From Aeromonas schubertii (lineage in GTDB: Bacteria > Pseudomonadota > Gammaproteobacteria > Enterobacterales > Aeromonadaceae): 64,000 bases of DNA. The DNA lies in assembly GCF_000820105.1 (NCBI RefSeq), contig NZ_CDDB01000010.1, positions 140,157 to 204,156 on the forward strand, in the 5' to 3' direction. Position 1 is the stretch's first letter. Each line of letters starts with the position of its first letter. The notes beneath the pieces were generated by a model. The model saw only the letters and a program-made list of their open reading frames with translations, was not told where the DNA came from and did no database searches. Shown one piece after another: positions 28,387 through 37,468 of the stretch. Position numbers and translations under genes: made by a program.

Positions 28387-28848
28387 ATGCACAAACCCAT
28401 CGGCCTGCTCCAACACTATCCCCCCTATCAGCTGGTCCATGCCGCTGAGATGGTGCGGGAGACTTTCGAGCAATTTTACCAGCAGCGCTACCAGCTAACC
28501 GTGCCCCAGTGGCGCCTCATGATGGTGCTGGGTCCCCAATATCCCATCAGCCAGAAAGAGCTGGTGGAGGCGAGCGGCATGGACAAGGTGCGCATCTCCC
28601 GCGAGATCCACCGTCTCGGCGAGAAGGGGATCGTCTCAACCGAAAGCCACGCCCACGACAAGCGGATCAATCTGGTCTCCCTGACCGCCCCCGGCCTCAA
28701 GTTGTTCCAGCAGCTCAAGCAGGACATTGCCAGCTGGGAGACCACCCTGAGCCAGCACCTGCCCGATGACGCTCGCCTGCAGATCAATAGCCAGCTCAAG
28801 GCGCTGGATGAGGCGATCGACAAGCTGCACATTCTCGACAAGGAGTGA
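28387..28848 (+). CDS. MarR-family transcriptional regulator
   Basis: 153 residues with the MarR winged helix: QWRLMMVLG, ISQKELVEASGMDKVRISREIHRL as recognition helices, then the wing ESHAHDKRINLVSLT with the typical D-R pair. GGAG lies 6 nt before the ATG at 28387. MarR proteins are dimeric repressors responding to small phenolic or oxidising ligands. Its target is unknown; the DUF4250 gene follows within 3 bp and azoR lies beyond a terminator on the other strand. Confidence 0.92.
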   Translation: MHKPIGLLQHYPPYQLVHAAEMVRETFEQFYQQRYQLTVPQWRLMMVLGPQYPISQKELVEASGMDKVRISREIHRLGEKGIVSTESHAHDKRINLVSLTAPGLKLFQQLKQDIASWETTLSQHLPDDARLQINSQLKALDEAIDKLHILDKE

Positions 28849-28851
28849 TCA

Positions 28852-29040
28852 ATGGGACTCGAGCGTTTCGCGACCATGGACATCAACATGCTGTTGAGCC
28901 TGGTCAACATGCAGCTGCGCGACAACTACGACGATCTCGACGATCTGGTGCGCGCCCATGACATCGACCGCACCGCCCTCGAGGCCCGTCTGGCCGAGGG
29001 GGGGTTTGCCTATCAGCCCGCTCAGCGGCAGTTTCGTTAA
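28852..29040 (+). CDS. DUF4250 family small protein
   Basis: 62 residues, MDINMLLSLVNMQLRDNYDD being the hallmark of DUF4250, followed by LDDLVRAHDIDRTALEARLAEGG, which looks like a small helix-turn-helix, and the final RQFR. It starts 3 bp after the marR stop, so they form an operon. Function unknown. An ATG at 28876 (MDINML) is an alternative start. Confidence 0.87.
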   Translation: MGLERFATMDINMLLSLVNMQLRDNYDDLDDLVRAHDIDRTALEARLAEGGFAYQPAQRQFR

Positions 29041-29054
29041 CCCTTCCTCGACAC

Positions 29055-29087
29055 AAGAGAGGGCCGGCATAGTGCCGGCCCTCTCTT
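29055..29087 (+). terminator. Terminator between DUF4250 and azoR
   Basis: A perfect 15-bp stem (from AAGAGAGGGCCGGCA) closed by a 3-nt loop and followed by TTATTT. Both flanking genes converge on it, so it probably serves both. Confidence 0.9.
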
Positions 29088-29110
29088 ATTTGCCGCTATT
29101 GGCAGCGACC

Positions 29111-29820
<710 letters not shown>

Positions 29821-29930
29821 CCATAGTATCTTCGCCAGAGAGCGACATGCCTGAGAAAAGCCACAGGGCTTGGCAGAACAAACGATTGCCGCTATCATTC
29901 GCCGCACTTTTTTGACAGTTATCTCCTACC

Positions 29931-30803
29931 ATGCACAGGCACTCCCCTCTGGCCGGTGCAGTCTGGATGATGGTCGCCGGTCTCTGCTTCGCCGCCGTCA
30001 ACAGCCTGAGCCAGTATGTCAGCTTCAAGCTGGGCTTCCCCTCCACCCAGGTCGCCTTCCACCAATACCTTATCGCTCTCGTCTGCCTGCTCCCCTGGCT
30101 CATTCGCCACGGACTCAAGCACTCGCTGCTTACCCGCCAACTGCGCCTGCATCTGTTTCGGGTCGCCCTGGCGGTGGTGGGTATCCAGTTCTGGCTCTGG
30201 GCGCTGGCGGTTCCCATTCCCATCTGGCAGGGGATCGCCCTGTTGATGACCTCCCCTCTCTTCGCCACCCTGGGCTCGGCCCTTTTCCTTGGGGAGAAGG
30301 TGAGTCGGGCCCGGCTGCTGGCGACCCTGGGGGGCTTTACCGGGGCCATGGTGATCCTGGCCCCCTGGCGCGAGGACTTTACCCTCGCCTCCCTGCTGCC
30401 GGTGGCCGCCGCCCTGTTTTGGGCCGGTTACTCCCTCTTGGTACGCTATCAGTCAGCCACCGAATCCTCTCACACCCTGGTGGTCTACCTGCTGCTGCTC
30501 AGTACCCCCTTCAACGCCATGCTGGCCCTGCCCGAGTGGCAGTGGCCCACCCCGGAGCAGTGGTGGTTGGTGGCCGCCGCCGGCGCCCTGTCAGCCCTGG
30601 CACAGATGGCCATCGCCCGCGCCTACAGCGTGGCCGAAGCCTCCTTCGTGCAACCCTTCGACTTTGCCAAACTGCCCATGAACGTGGCCGCCGGCTGGCT
30701 GGTGTTTGGCTGGGCGCCGCCGGGACGACTGTGGCTCGGCGCCGCCATTATCATAGGCGCCGTGACCCTGCTCACCCATCTGGAGCAGCGTCAACACCGT
30801 TGA
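29931..30803 (+). CDS. EamA-family (DMT) transporter
   Basis: 290 residues with ten predicted membrane helices arranged as two EamA repeats; the first begins [19 protein letters not shown] and the second [20 protein letters not shown]. The ends of both repeats carry the usual FLGE or WLVFGW segments. DMT transporters export amino acids, metabolites or drugs; no substrate can be deduced. It is a single gene ended by a strong terminator. Confidence 0.9.
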   Translation: MHRHSPLAGAVWMMVAGLCFAAVNSLSQYVSFKLGFPSTQVAFHQYLIALVCLLPWLIRHGLKHSLLTRQLRLHLFRVALAVVGIQFWLWALAVPIPIWQGIALLMTSPLFATLGSALFLGEKVSRARLLATLGGFTGAMVILAPWREDFTLASLLPVAAALFWAGYSLLVRYQSATESSHTLVVYLLLLSTPFNAMLALPEWQWPTPEQWWLVAAAGALSALAQMAIARAYSVAEASFVQPFDFAKLPMNVAAGWLVFGWAPPGRLWLGAAIIIGAVTLLTHLEQRQHR

Positions 30804-30809
30804 GATCCC

Positions 30810-30837
30810 GAGGCACGCCATGCGTGCCTCTTTTTTT
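30810..30837 (+). terminator. Terminator after the EamA gene
   Basis: GAGGCACGC/GCGTGCCTC stem, 3-nt loop CAT, then seven T. It lies 28 bp ahead of purT. Confidence 0.92.
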
Positions 30838-30864
30838 ACGTCCGTGACCATAAGGAGTGAGATC

Positions 30865-32043
30865 ATGTTGGGAACCGCAACCCGCCCCTCTGCTACCCGC
30901 GCCCTGCTGTTGGGCTCAGGTGAACTTGGCAAGGAGGTCGCCATCGAGTTGCAGCGACTCGGGGTGGAGGTCATGGCCGCCGATCGCTATGCCGATGCCC
31001 CGGCCATGCAGGTAGCCCACCACAGCGCCGTCATCGATATGCTCGATGGCCACGCCCTGCGCGAGCTGGTAGAGACGTTCAGCCCTCACCTCATCATTCC
31101 CGAGATAGAGGCCATCGCCACCGATACCCTGCTCGCCCTGGAGACCGAGGGGCACAGGGTGGTGCCGACCGCGCGGGCCACTCGCCTCACCATGAACCGG
31201 GAGGGGATCCGCCGCCTCGCCGCCGAGGAGCTCTCCCTGCCCACCTCCCCCTATCGCTTCGCCGGGGAAGAGAACGAGTTTCGCGCCGCCGTGGCCGAGG
31301 TTGGCATGCCCTGCGTGGTCAAGCCGGTGATGAGCTCGTCGGGCAAGGGGCAGAGCGTGGTGCGAAGCGAGGCCGATCTCGTCCACGCCTGGCGCTATGC
31401 CCAGGAGGGAGGGCGCGCCGGGCGCGGCAAGGTGATCGTCGAGGGCTTCGTCGACTTTGACTACGAGATCACCCTGCTCACCGTGAGCGCCGTGGACGGC
31501 ATCCATTTTTGCGATCCCATCGGCCATCGCCAGGAGGAGGGAGACTATCGGGAGTCCTGGCAGCCCCAGGCCATGAGCGAGCAGGCCCTGATCCGTTCGC
31601 GGGAGGTGGCCGGCAAGGTGGTCGAGGCCCTCGGCGGTCACGGCCTGTTCGGGGTCGAACTCTTCGTCAAGGGGGATGAAGTCTGGTTTAGCGAGGTCTC
31701 GCCCCGTCCCCACGACACCGGCATGGTCACCCTCATCTCTCAGGATCTCTCGGAGTTCGCCCTGCACGTGCGCGCCATCCTGGGGCTCCCCATCGGTCGC
31801 ATCACCCACTTCGGCCCGAGCGCCTCGGCCGTGGTACTGTGCGATGGCCACAGCCAGGATATCCGTTTCAGCGGCCTTGCCGAGGCCCTGGCCCCGGTGC
31901 CTGGCGCCCAGCTGCGCCTGTTTGGCAAGCCCGAGATCCAGGGACGCCGCCGCCTCGGAGTCGCCCTGGCCCGGGGCCGTGACACCCAAGAGGCCATCAC
32001 CCTGGCCAAACAGGTCGCCGACAGGGTTACTATGCACCCCTAA
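30865..32043 (+). CDS. purT: Formate-dependent phosphoribosylglycinamide formyltransferase (GAR transformylase 2)
   Basis: 392 residues, same length as E. coli PurT, an ATP-grasp enzyme that formylates GAR with formate and ATP in purine synthesis. Visible are the N-terminal [30 protein letters not shown], the ATP-grasp loop [12 protein letters not shown], and [14 protein letters not shown] at the Mg2+ site. AAGGAGTGAG lies ahead of the ATG. It stands alone between a terminator and a pair of hairpins. Confidence 0.97.
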   Translation: MLGTATRPSATRALLLGSGELGKEVAIELQRLGVEVMAADRYADAPAMQVAHHSAVIDMLDGHALRELVETFSPHLIIPEIEAIATDTLLALETEGHRVVPTARATRLTMNREGIRRLAAEELSLPTSPYRFAGEENEFRAAVAEVGMPCVVKPVMSSSGKGQSVVRSEADLVHAWRYAQEGGRAGRGKVIVEGFVDFDYEITLLTVSAVDGIHFCDPIGHRQEEGDYRESWQPQAMSEQALIRSREVAGKVVEALGGHGLFGVELFVKGDEVWFSEVSPRPHDTGMVTLISQDLSEFALHVRAILGLPIGRITHFGPSASAVVLCDGHSQDIRFSGLAEALAPVPGAQLRLFGKPEIQGRRRLGVALARGRDTQEAITLAKQVADRVTMHP

Positions 32044-32061
32044 GCCTGACAGCGAGGCAGG

Positions 32062-32115
32062 AGGGCGCTATCATGCGCCCTTCTCGGGTGGTGAACGCGC
32101 CTTTGGCGTGTCACC
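32062..32115 (+). other. Two consecutive hairpins between purT and hxpB
   Basis: First stem AGGGCGC/GCGCCCT (32062-32081, 6-nt loop). Second, 32090-32115, GGTGA and CGCGCC pair with GGCGTG and TCACC around a TTT loop with one bulged A. Neither has a T-run. They may attenuate or protect the purT mRNA, or form a 5' leader of hxpB, whose ATG is at 32161. Confidence 0.45.
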
Positions 32116-32160
32116 TCGTTTCCTGTGCGCCCTAGCACCGGCGCTGCATTAGGAGCCATC

Positions 32161-32805
32161 ATGATCAAGGCAGTGATTTTCGATATGGATGGGGTCTTGC
32201 TCGACTCCGAGCCCTTCTGGCAACGGGCCCAGAGCCAGGTTTTCGGTGAGCTGGGACGAGCCATGAGCCAGGCCGATTGCGAGGCCACCATGGGTCTTCG
32301 CATCGATCAGGTGGTGGCCCTGCGCTACCCGGATCTTATCAATCCGCCGAGCCAGCAGACCGTCGTCGAGCACATCGTGGCCGAGGTCAATCGCCTCATC
32401 CGCCTCGAAGGCACCCCCAAGGAGGGGCTCGATCACGCCCTGACGCTTATCCGTGATCAGGGGCTGCGCATCGGCCTTGCCACCAGCTCGCCCATGACCA
32501 TGGTACATAACGTGCTGGAGACCCTCGGCATTGCCCATCACTTCGAGGCCCTTCACTCGGCCGAGGTAGAGCGCTTTGGCAAGCCCCACCCGGATGTTTA
32601 TATCCACGCCGCCGAGAAGCTGGGGCTGGACCCCGAAGCATGCATGGCGGTGGAAGACAGCTTCAACGGCCTGCTGGCCGCCAAGGCGGCGCGCATGAAG
32701 GCACTTATCGTGCCCGATCCCGCCCTGGTGGGGGATCCACGTCTGGCCATCGCCGATCTCGAGCTCCCCTCCCTGGCCCGTCTGGAGGCCACACATCTGC
32801 GCTAG
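32161..32805 (+). CDS. hxpB: HAD-family hexitol phosphatase HxpB (YniC-like)
   Basis: 214 residues. HAD motif I is FDMDGVLLDSEPFW, motif II the TSSP in GLATSSPM, motif III/IV GKPHPDVY and VEDSFNGLLAAKAARM. The pattern LGLRID-VV-L and the C-terminal DPRLAIADLELPSL match E. coli YniC/HxpB, a phosphatase of 2-deoxyglucose-6-P, mannitol-1-P and sorbitol-6-P. AGGAGCC lies before the ATG. No sugar genes adjoin, so it is probably a general detoxifying phosphatase. Confidence 0.88.
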   Translation: MIKAVIFDMDGVLLDSEPFWQRAQSQVFGELGRAMSQADCEATMGLRIDQVVALRYPDLINPPSQQTVVEHIVAEVNRLIRLEGTPKEGLDHALTLIRDQGLRIGLATSSPMTMVHNVLETLGIAHHFEALHSAEVERFGKPHPDVYIHAAEKLGLDPEACMAVEDSFNGLLAAKAARMKALIVPDPALVGDPRLAIADLELPSLARLEATHLR

Positions 32806-32890
32806 AACGTGCACTCTCTCGCGGTTTTCCCCGGCACACAGCGGCTAGACTCAAGGTATGTGAAGAGCCCCTATGGGCCGGGAGGAGACC

Positions 32891-33094
32891 ATGATCACCT
32901 ACACCAGCAAGCGAATCGTCTGCCCCCACTGCGGCCACCACACTGTGGTGGAGCTCGACGCCAGCCAGGGGGATCAGGATTACTACGAAGATTGCATGGC
33001 CTGCTGTAATGCCATCCACCTGCGTCTGCACAAGGATGAGGAGCGCGATCGCCTGCAACTCTTTGTGGATTCCGACGACGAGCAGATCTTCTGA
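32891..33094 (+). CDS. CPXCG-motif cysteine-rich small protein
   Basis: 67 residues. CPHCG at residues 12-16 and CMACC 20-odd residues later form a probable zinc ribbon, the Cys_rich_CPXCG family. The rest is strongly acidic (RDRLQLFVDSDDEQIF). GGAGGAG precedes the ATG. Function unknown; it is followed by a GC-rich hairpin. Confidence 0.85.
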   Translation: MITYTSKRIVCPHCGHHTVVELDASQGDQDYYEDCMACCNAIHLRLHKDEERDRLQLFVDSDDEQIF

Positions 33095-33100
33095 CATAAA

Positions 33101-33122
33101 CGCGGGGCCATCAGGCCCCGCG
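33101..33122. terminator. GC-rich hairpin between convergent genes
   Basis: CGCGGGGCC-type 9-bp stem with ATCA loop (GCGGGGCC/GGCCCCGC core), followed on the plus strand only by CTCCTTG. Probably terminates one or both converging genes, but it lacks a T-run. Confidence 0.6.
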
Positions 33123-33147
33123 CTCCTTGCTGTCAGTGGGACAGACA

Positions 33148-33435
33148 TCAGCCCCGCAGACTATCCAGCTGTGGCGCCGTCATGCTCGGCACAAACTCGG
33201 TCACCTCATACTCGGCGGCACCAGCCTGCCGAAAGGGATCGCCAGCCAGCACTTGATCGAGCGCCTCACGTGTCAGACCGTTGGCCAGGATCACGCCACC
33301 GCTTCGCGGTACCCGCCGCCCAGAGGCGAGAAAGTGCCCCGCCGCATAATGCGCCTTGAGCCACTCCACATGAGCCGGGATCAGCTCATCGATCACCGCG
33401 ATCGGTTTTACGTACGTTAAGGTCACCACAAACAC
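33148..33435 (-). CDS. YCII-related (YciI-like) protein
   Basis: 95 residues of the YCII fold: FVVTLTYVKPI at the N-terminus, the conserved HVEWLKAHYAAGHFLASGRRVPRSGGVIL with the typical His and Ser-Gly, and DPFRQAGAAEYEVTEFVP. The YCII fold is a small ferredoxin-like dimer; some members act as cis-elimination hydrolases, but the role here is unknown. I chose the GTG at 33435 because AAGGAG lies 8 nt upstream; a GTG at 33444 overlaps that site. Gap to ribE is 19 bp. Confidence 0.85.
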   Translation of the reverse strand: MFVVTLTYVKPIAVIDELIPAHVEWLKAHYAAGHFLASGRRVPRSGGVILANGLTREALDQVLAGDPFRQAGAAEYEVTEFVPSMTAPQLDSLRG

Positions 33436-33454
33436 GGAGCTCACTCCTTAACGG

Positions 33455-34066
33455 TTATTGCCGCGCCGCCAACACCCGCTCCACCGTATCGACAATGGCC
33501 TGGGTCTGGGGATCGATTTCGATATTGGCTTGCCAGCCTGGCGTGACCCAGCCCAGATTGGTACGGGCCAGGGTCTCGGGGATCAGGTTGACGCAGAAGC
33601 CTTGATCACGCACCTCACCGATGGTGAGGCTGATCCCGTCGATGCCGATATAGCCCTTGGTCAACACATAGCGCATCAACTCAGGGGAGATCTCGAACCA
33701 CACCTGGCGGTTGTTGGGGGTGTCGATGACCTGGCTCACCCGTACCGTGGTCATGATATGGCCCGACATGGCGTGGCCTCCAATCTCGTCACCAAAACGG
33801 GCAGCCCGCTCCACATTGACGCGATCGCCGACACCCAGCGACCCCAGGTTGGTCAGACGCAGGGTCTCGCGCATCAGATCGAAGCTCACCGCCTCTCCCT
33901 CGATACGGGTCACCGTCAGACAGCAGCCGTTGTGGGCTACCGAAGCACCGATCTGCAGCCCCTCGCCCCACTGGGCACTCGGCATGCGAATCACATGGGT
34001 GCGAAATGCCTCTTTCTCCTCGATGGCCAGGATCTCGGCCACCCCCTGCACGATACCGGTAAACAT
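33455..34066 (-). CDS. ribE: Riboflavin synthase, alpha subunit
   Basis: 203 residues: two lumazine-binding repeats, the first from [12 protein letters not shown] with [10 protein letters not shown], the second from [12 protein letters not shown] with [12 protein letters not shown], plus the trimerisation C-terminus. It dismutates 6,7-dimethyl-8-ribityllumazine to riboflavin. The C-terminus lacks the ~10 extra residues of the E. coli enzyme. I see no FMN riboswitch in the short upstream region. As in E. coli the gene lies next to a divergent MATE pump gene (here with yaeP between). Confidence 0.96.
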   Translation of the reverse strand: MFTGIVQGVAEILAIEEKEAFRTHVIRMPSAQWGEGLQIGASVAHNGCCLTVTRIEGEAVSFDLMRETLRLTNLGSLGVGDRVNVERAARFGDEIGGHAMSGHIMTTVRVSQVIDTPNNRQVWFEISPELMRYVLTKGYIGIDGISLTIGEVRDQGFCVNLIPETLARTNLGWVTPGWQANIEIDPQTQAIVDTVERVLAARQ

Positions 34067-34173
34067 AGGGCTCTCCTCGTTTGGAACGCAGCAAGGTTAC
34101 CCTCGCCTACAAGGGGTGGGCAAGGGTAAAACAACCCGCTATAGTCCCGTCGTTTTTATGAAAGGAGAGAACC

Positions 34174-34380
34174 ATGAAGGTCTTTGAATGCTGTGAAGCC
34201 GTGCGCGCCGCCTATAGCCAGATAGGCTCGGGTGAGCAGGGTTATGTGCCCAAGGCCATTGCCGCCGCCGTGCGCACCCTCGATGCGGTGGCCTGCGACG
34301 AGCGCGTCCCTGCCGAGCTGCGCCAGCAGGCTGCCTTTGCTGCCGCCAACCTGCTCATCAGCGATCACGAGGACGCATAA
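34174..34380 (+). CDS. yaeP: YaeP family (UPF0253) protein
   Basis: 68 residues close to E. coli YaeP: IRKRYAEIASGDLGYVP in the latter corresponds to [17 protein letters not shown] here, and both end in [13 protein letters not shown] or a near version. AGGAGAG precedes the ATG. A small helical cytoplasmic protein of unknown role. The next gene begins 114 bp downstream after a GCCGGCATCTCGCCGGC hairpin. Confidence 0.9.
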   Translation: MKVFECCEAVRAAYSQIGSGEQGYVPKAIAAAVRTLDAVACDERVPAELRQQAAFAAANLLISDHEDA

Positions 34381-34494
34381 CGTTTTCTTTCGGTGCCCCA
34401 GCCGTTACACTGACCCATCGGGCCGGCATCTCGCCGGCCCTCCTTCCCCGCTCTTTCTCTTGGCTCTTTATCGATTGACCCGTCGGAGGTGTCA

Positions 34495-35844
34495 GTGCAG
34501 TCCTATTGGTCCGAGGCACGAAATCTGGTGCGCCTCGCCACACCCATCCTTATCGCCCAGGTGGCCCAGACCACCATGAGCTTCGTCGACACCGTGATGG
34601 CCGGTCAGGTTAGCGCAGTGGATCTGGCCGCCGTCTCGGTGGCCGCCAGCTTCTGGCTGCCCATCATTTTGCTGGTGCAGGGGGTGATCATGGCCCTCAC
34701 CCCCATCGTCTCCCAACTCAACGGCGCCCGTAAGCGGGGGGAGATCGGCCCGGCCGTTCATCAGGGATTTTGGCTTGCTCTGATGGTGATCCCCCTGGGC
34801 ATGCTGGCCCTCTATTTCAGCCCACTGGCCCTGCAGGTGATGAAGGTCGAGCCCGCCCTCGCGGCCAAGACCACCGGCTACCTGCACGCCATCTTGTGGG
34901 GCCTGCCCGCCTTCGCCCTGTTTCAGGTGCTGCGCAACTTCAGCGAGGGGCTCTCCCATACCATCCCCACCATGGTGATCGGCTTCGTGGGACTGGCGGT
35001 CAACGTACCGGTCAACTGGATCTTCATCTATGGTAAGTTCGGCATGCCGGCCCTGGGTGGTGTTGGCTGTGGCGTGGCCACCGCCATCGTGCTCTGGGCC
35101 ATGCTGTTTGCCATGATGGGATACATCTATTTCTCGAAACTGTTCAAAGAGTTCGATCTCTTTGGTTCCCTCGCCCGCCCCAACGGTAGCCGGATCTGGC
35201 GCCTGTTTCGCCTGGGTTTTCCCATCGCCATGGCCATCTTCTGCGAAGTGACCCTGTTCACCGTAGTGGCCCTGCTTTTGGCCCCACTCGGGGCTGAGAT
35301 TGTGGCAAGCCACCAGGTGGCCCTCAACTTCTCTAGCCTGGTCTTTATGCTGCCGCTCTCCATCGGCGTTGCCGTCACCATCCGGGTTGGCCATAACATA
35401 GGTGAAGGGGACGGGGCGCAGGCCCGCCGATCGGCCCGCACCGGCCTGCTGCTGGGGCTTAGCGCAGCCGCCTGTACCGCCCTGTTTACCGTGTTGCTGC
35501 GTCACCAGATCGCCGGGATCTACACCGATGACAGTCAGGTGATCACCCTGGCGGCAGCCCTGCTGCTGCTGGCAGCCGTCTATCAGCTCTCCGATTCGGT
35601 GCAGGTGATTGCGGCGGCGGCCCTGCGCGGCTACAAGGATACCAAGGCGATCTTCTACCTCACCCTGATCGCCTACTGGGGTCTGGGACTGCCTACCGGG
35701 GTGGTGCTGGGCATGACGGACCTGCTGCTACCCCGCCTCGGGCCGCAGGGCTTCTGGGTTGGCTTTATCGTAGGCCTGACCGCGGCAGCCCTGATGCTGG
35801 GCCTGAGGCTCAAGGTGATCTATGGGCGCACGGCACACGGCTAG
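34495..35844 (+). CDS. norM: MATE-family multidrug efflux pump NorM/MdtK
   Basis: 449 residues and 12 membrane helices, similar along its whole length to Vibrio NorM: LATPILIAQVAQTTMSFVDTVMAG, GVGCGVATAIV, LGFPIAMAIF and the conserved RVGHNIGEG. NorM-type pumps expel cationic drugs and fluoroquinolones in exchange for Na+ or H+. The GTG at 34495 has GGAGG 5 nt upstream. The 3' end overlaps the DUF3080 lipoprotein gene by 23 bp. Confidence 0.94.
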   Translation: MQSYWSEARNLVRLATPILIAQVAQTTMSFVDTVMAGQVSAVDLAAVSVAASFWLPIILLVQGVIMALTPIVSQLNGARKRGEIGPAVHQGFWLALMVIPLGMLALYFSPLALQVMKVEPALAAKTTGYLHAILWGLPAFALFQVLRNFSEGLSHTIPTMVIGFVGLAVNVPVNWIFIYGKFGMPALGGVGCGVATAIVLWAMLFAMMGYIYFSKLFKEFDLFGSLARPNGSRIWRLFRLGFPIAMAIFCEVTLFTVVALLLAPLGAEIVASHQVALNFSSLVFMLPLSIGVAVTIRVGHNIGEGDGAQARRSARTGLLLGLSAAACTALFTVLLRHQIAGIYTDDSQVITLAAALLLLAAVYQLSDSVQVIAAAALRGYKDTKAIFYLTLIAYWGLGLPTGVVLGMTDLLLPRLGPQGFWVGFIVGLTAAALMLGLRLKVIYGRTAHG

Positions 35845-36832
35845 CCTTCTGCTCCTGTTACTCCTGGCGGGCTGCCGGCCCGCCATGGAGTCCTCCTTCG
35901 ATACATACCTGATCCGCCTCGCTGCAATATTGGATGCCGAGCCCCCCGCTCTCGATACTCCTGACACGACCCCCCTACCCCGCCAGCGGGACCTGATGCT
36001 CCCCCTGCCCGAGCTCAGAGTAGACTTGCTCGATATCCTGACCCTCAGCCGCTGCGGGCTGGGGCGGGAGATAGCCGAACGCAACGGGCCGCTGGGCATG
36101 AGCGCCGATCATCTCACCCTGCTCGACTACGAGCTGACGCTGGTGCGCCGGCTCGAGGGGTGTGACAGCGAGAGCCCGGCTACCCGCCAATGGCTCGAGG
36201 CGTTGGCCCGGGCCAAGCGGGCCATGTTGCCCCTGCGAGCCTGGAATGCCCTGGCTTCGGATCCCGTCTTGCGTCGCCAGCTCTCGCCGCGGCCTCCCCT
36301 GAGCGACCCCGATCCCGCATCTGATCAGCCTCTCGAAAGCCTGCTGTATCATTGGCTGCAACTGCGCCAGAGCGCCGCAGGTACCCTCGACTGGCACGAG
36401 CAAAGGGAGCTACTCGCACTCTCCGCACAGTTGCGCGATTCGGGTGAGCTCGCCCGTCTGCTCTACACCATGGAGAGTGTCACCCTCTGGCTGAAGGTGA
36501 CCAACCGCTGGCTCGCCCCGCGCCTGGAAGCCCTCTCCTGCGGCCCCGACCCGGAGCGAGTGATGCGTCTGCGCGGCGCGTTGACCCACTATTATGGCAA
36601 GGGCGTTCAACCCGACCTGAGCCGCCTCGAGCGCCGCTTCTTGCGCCTGGCACCCGCCCTGCAGCGACTGATGGCGCCTCCGGCACCACTTCCGGCCCTC
36701 ACGCCTTGGCATCTTCGCTACGGACAGGGGCGCGAGAGTGGCCTCTACCTCGACTTTCGCCACTCAATCAGTGACCATGCCCACCTGTGGCAACGGCTGC
36801 TGCAACGCTGCCAAGTGGGGATACGCCCGTAA
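35822..36832 (+). CDS. DUF3080 family lipoprotein
   Basis: 336 residues. A signal peptide with lipobox LLAGC places the lipid on Cys18. The following CGLGREIAERNGPLGM and LDYELTLVRRLEGC are typical of DUF3080, a family of predicted lipoproteins in Vibrio, Shewanella and Aeromonas. It has no known function and no catalytic motif that I can see; it looks all-helical. Its start lies within the end of the MATE pump gene, so the two are translationally linked. Confidence 0.85.
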   Translation: MGARHTASLLLLLLLAGCRPAMESSFDTYLIRLAAILDAEPPALDTPDTTPLPRQRDLMLPLPELRVDLLDILTLSRCGLGREIAERNGPLGMSADHLTLLDYELTLVRRLEGCDSESPATRQWLEALARAKRAMLPLRAWNALASDPVLRRQLSPRPPLSDPDPASDQPLESLLYHWLQLRQSAAGTLDWHEQRELLALSAQLRDSGELARLLYTMESVTLWLKVTNRWLAPRLEALSCGPDPERVMRLRGALTHYYGKGVQPDLSRLERRFLRLAPALQRLMAPPAPLPALTPWHLRYGQGRESGLYLDFRHSISDHAHLWQRLLQRCQVGIRP

Positions 36833-36887
36833 AATCAACAAGCTGCGCAAGAACTCGGCAAACGATCAAGGAATGCGATGGGATTGG

Positions 36888-36916
36888 TTGACAGCCTCGG
36901 GGGGCATGGGTAGTAT
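36888..36916 (+). promoter_or_regulatory. Promoter of the tRNA-Val array
   Basis: TTGACA (36888-36893), a 17-bp spacer and TAGTAT (36911-36916), followed by the GC-rich discriminator GCCGCC, the arrangement of stringently controlled stable-RNA promoters. The first tRNA begins 24 bp after the -10. Confidence 0.85.
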
Positions 36917-36940
36917 GCCGCCTCGTCAGCACGACGACGT

Positions 36941-37017
36941 GGGTTTATAGCTCAGTTGGTTAGAGCACTACCTTGACATGGTAGGGGTCGTTGGTTCGAA
37001 TCCAATTAAACCCACCA
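36941..37017 (+). tRNA. tRNA-Val(GAC), type A, copy 1
   Basis: A 77-nt cloverleaf with encoded CCA. Acceptor GGGTTTA/TAAACCC, anticodon stem CTACC/GGTAG around TTGACAT (anticodon GAC), T-arm GTTGG-TTCGAAT-CCAAT. Identical to the copy at 37201-37277. Confidence 0.97.
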
Positions 37018-37031
37018 CGATTTACTATGAT

Positions 37032-37108
37032 GCGCTCTTAGCTCAGTTGGTTAGAGCACCACCTTGACATGGTGGGGGTCGGTGGTTCGAGTCCACTAGA
37101 GCGCACCA
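37032..37108 (+). tRNA. tRNA-Val(GAC), type B, copy 1
   Basis: 77 nt with encoded CCA. Acceptor GCGCTCT/AGAGCGC, anticodon stem CCACC/GGTGG around TTGACAT. The body matches E. coli valV/valW. Separated from the preceding tRNA by 14 nt. Identical to 37284-37360. Confidence 0.97.
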
Positions 37109-37117
37109 TCACAATTT

Positions 37118-37194
37118 GCGTCCTTAGCTCAGTTGGTTAGAGCACCACCTTGACATGGTGGGGGTCGGTGGTTCGAGTCCACTAGGACGCACCA
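37118..37194 (+). tRNA. tRNA-Val(GAC), type C
   Basis: 77 nt with encoded CCA. Body as type B, but acceptor GCGTCCT/AGGACGC, close to the E. coli GAC isoacceptor. Nine nt after the preceding tRNA. Confidence 0.97.
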
Positions 37195-37200
37195 GATTGC

Positions 37201-37277
37201 GGGTTTATAGCTCAGTTGGTTAGAGCACTACCTTGACATGGTAGGGGTCGTTGGTTCGAATCCAATTAAACCCACCA
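37201..37277 (+). tRNA. tRNA-Val(GAC), type A, copy 2
   Basis: Identical in all 77 bases to 36941-37017, with encoded CCA and anticodon GAC. Six nt after the preceding tRNA. Confidence 0.97.
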
Positions 37278-37283
37278 CAATCT

Positions 37284-37360
37284 GCGCTCTTAGCTCAGTT
37301 GGTTAGAGCACCACCTTGACATGGTGGGGGTCGGTGGTTCGAGTCCACTAGAGCGCACCA
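37284..37360 (+). tRNA. tRNA-Val(GAC), type B, copy 2
   Basis: Identical to 37032-37108, with encoded CCA and anticodon GAC. Last of the five; a terminator follows 8 nt later. Confidence 0.97.
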
Positions 37361-37368
37361 TCATGCCG

Positions 37369-37396
37369 AAAGGCCCGCATCGCTGCGGGCCTTTTT
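37369..37396 (+). terminator. Terminator of the tRNA-Val array
   Basis: AGGCCCGCA/TGCGGGCCT stem with a 4-nt TCGC loop and five T. Confidence 0.92.
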
Positions 37397-37408
37397 GCTT
37401 TTATGGCC

Positions 37409-37437
37409 TTGGGCTCAACGGCACACCGAACTATACT
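37409..37437 (+). promoter_or_regulatory. umuDC promoter
   Basis: TTGGGC (37409-37414), 17-bp spacer, TATACT (37432-37437). The -10 element overlaps the LexA box, as in typical SOS genes. Confidence 0.75.
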
Positions 37438-37453
37438 GTATATAAACACAGTA
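37434..37453 (+). promoter_or_regulatory. LexA (SOS) box of umuDC
   Basis: TACTGTATATAAACACAGTA fits the consensus TACTG(TA)5CAGTA with few mismatches and perfect CTG/CAG half-sites. It overlaps the -10 element and lies 15 bp before the umuD start. Confidence 0.95.
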
Positions 37454-37468
37454 AGAAGACCTGCGCCT

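Noticed and set aside
34067-34173. FMN riboswitch ahead of ribE
   Set aside because: Only about 100 bp separate ribE and yaeP and I see none of the conserved FMN-aptamer blocks; the region is too short for one.
36941-37468. Genomic-island attachment site at the tRNA array
   Set aside because: No integrase, mobility gene or partial tRNA 3' end duplication is present; all five repeats are complete tRNA genes.
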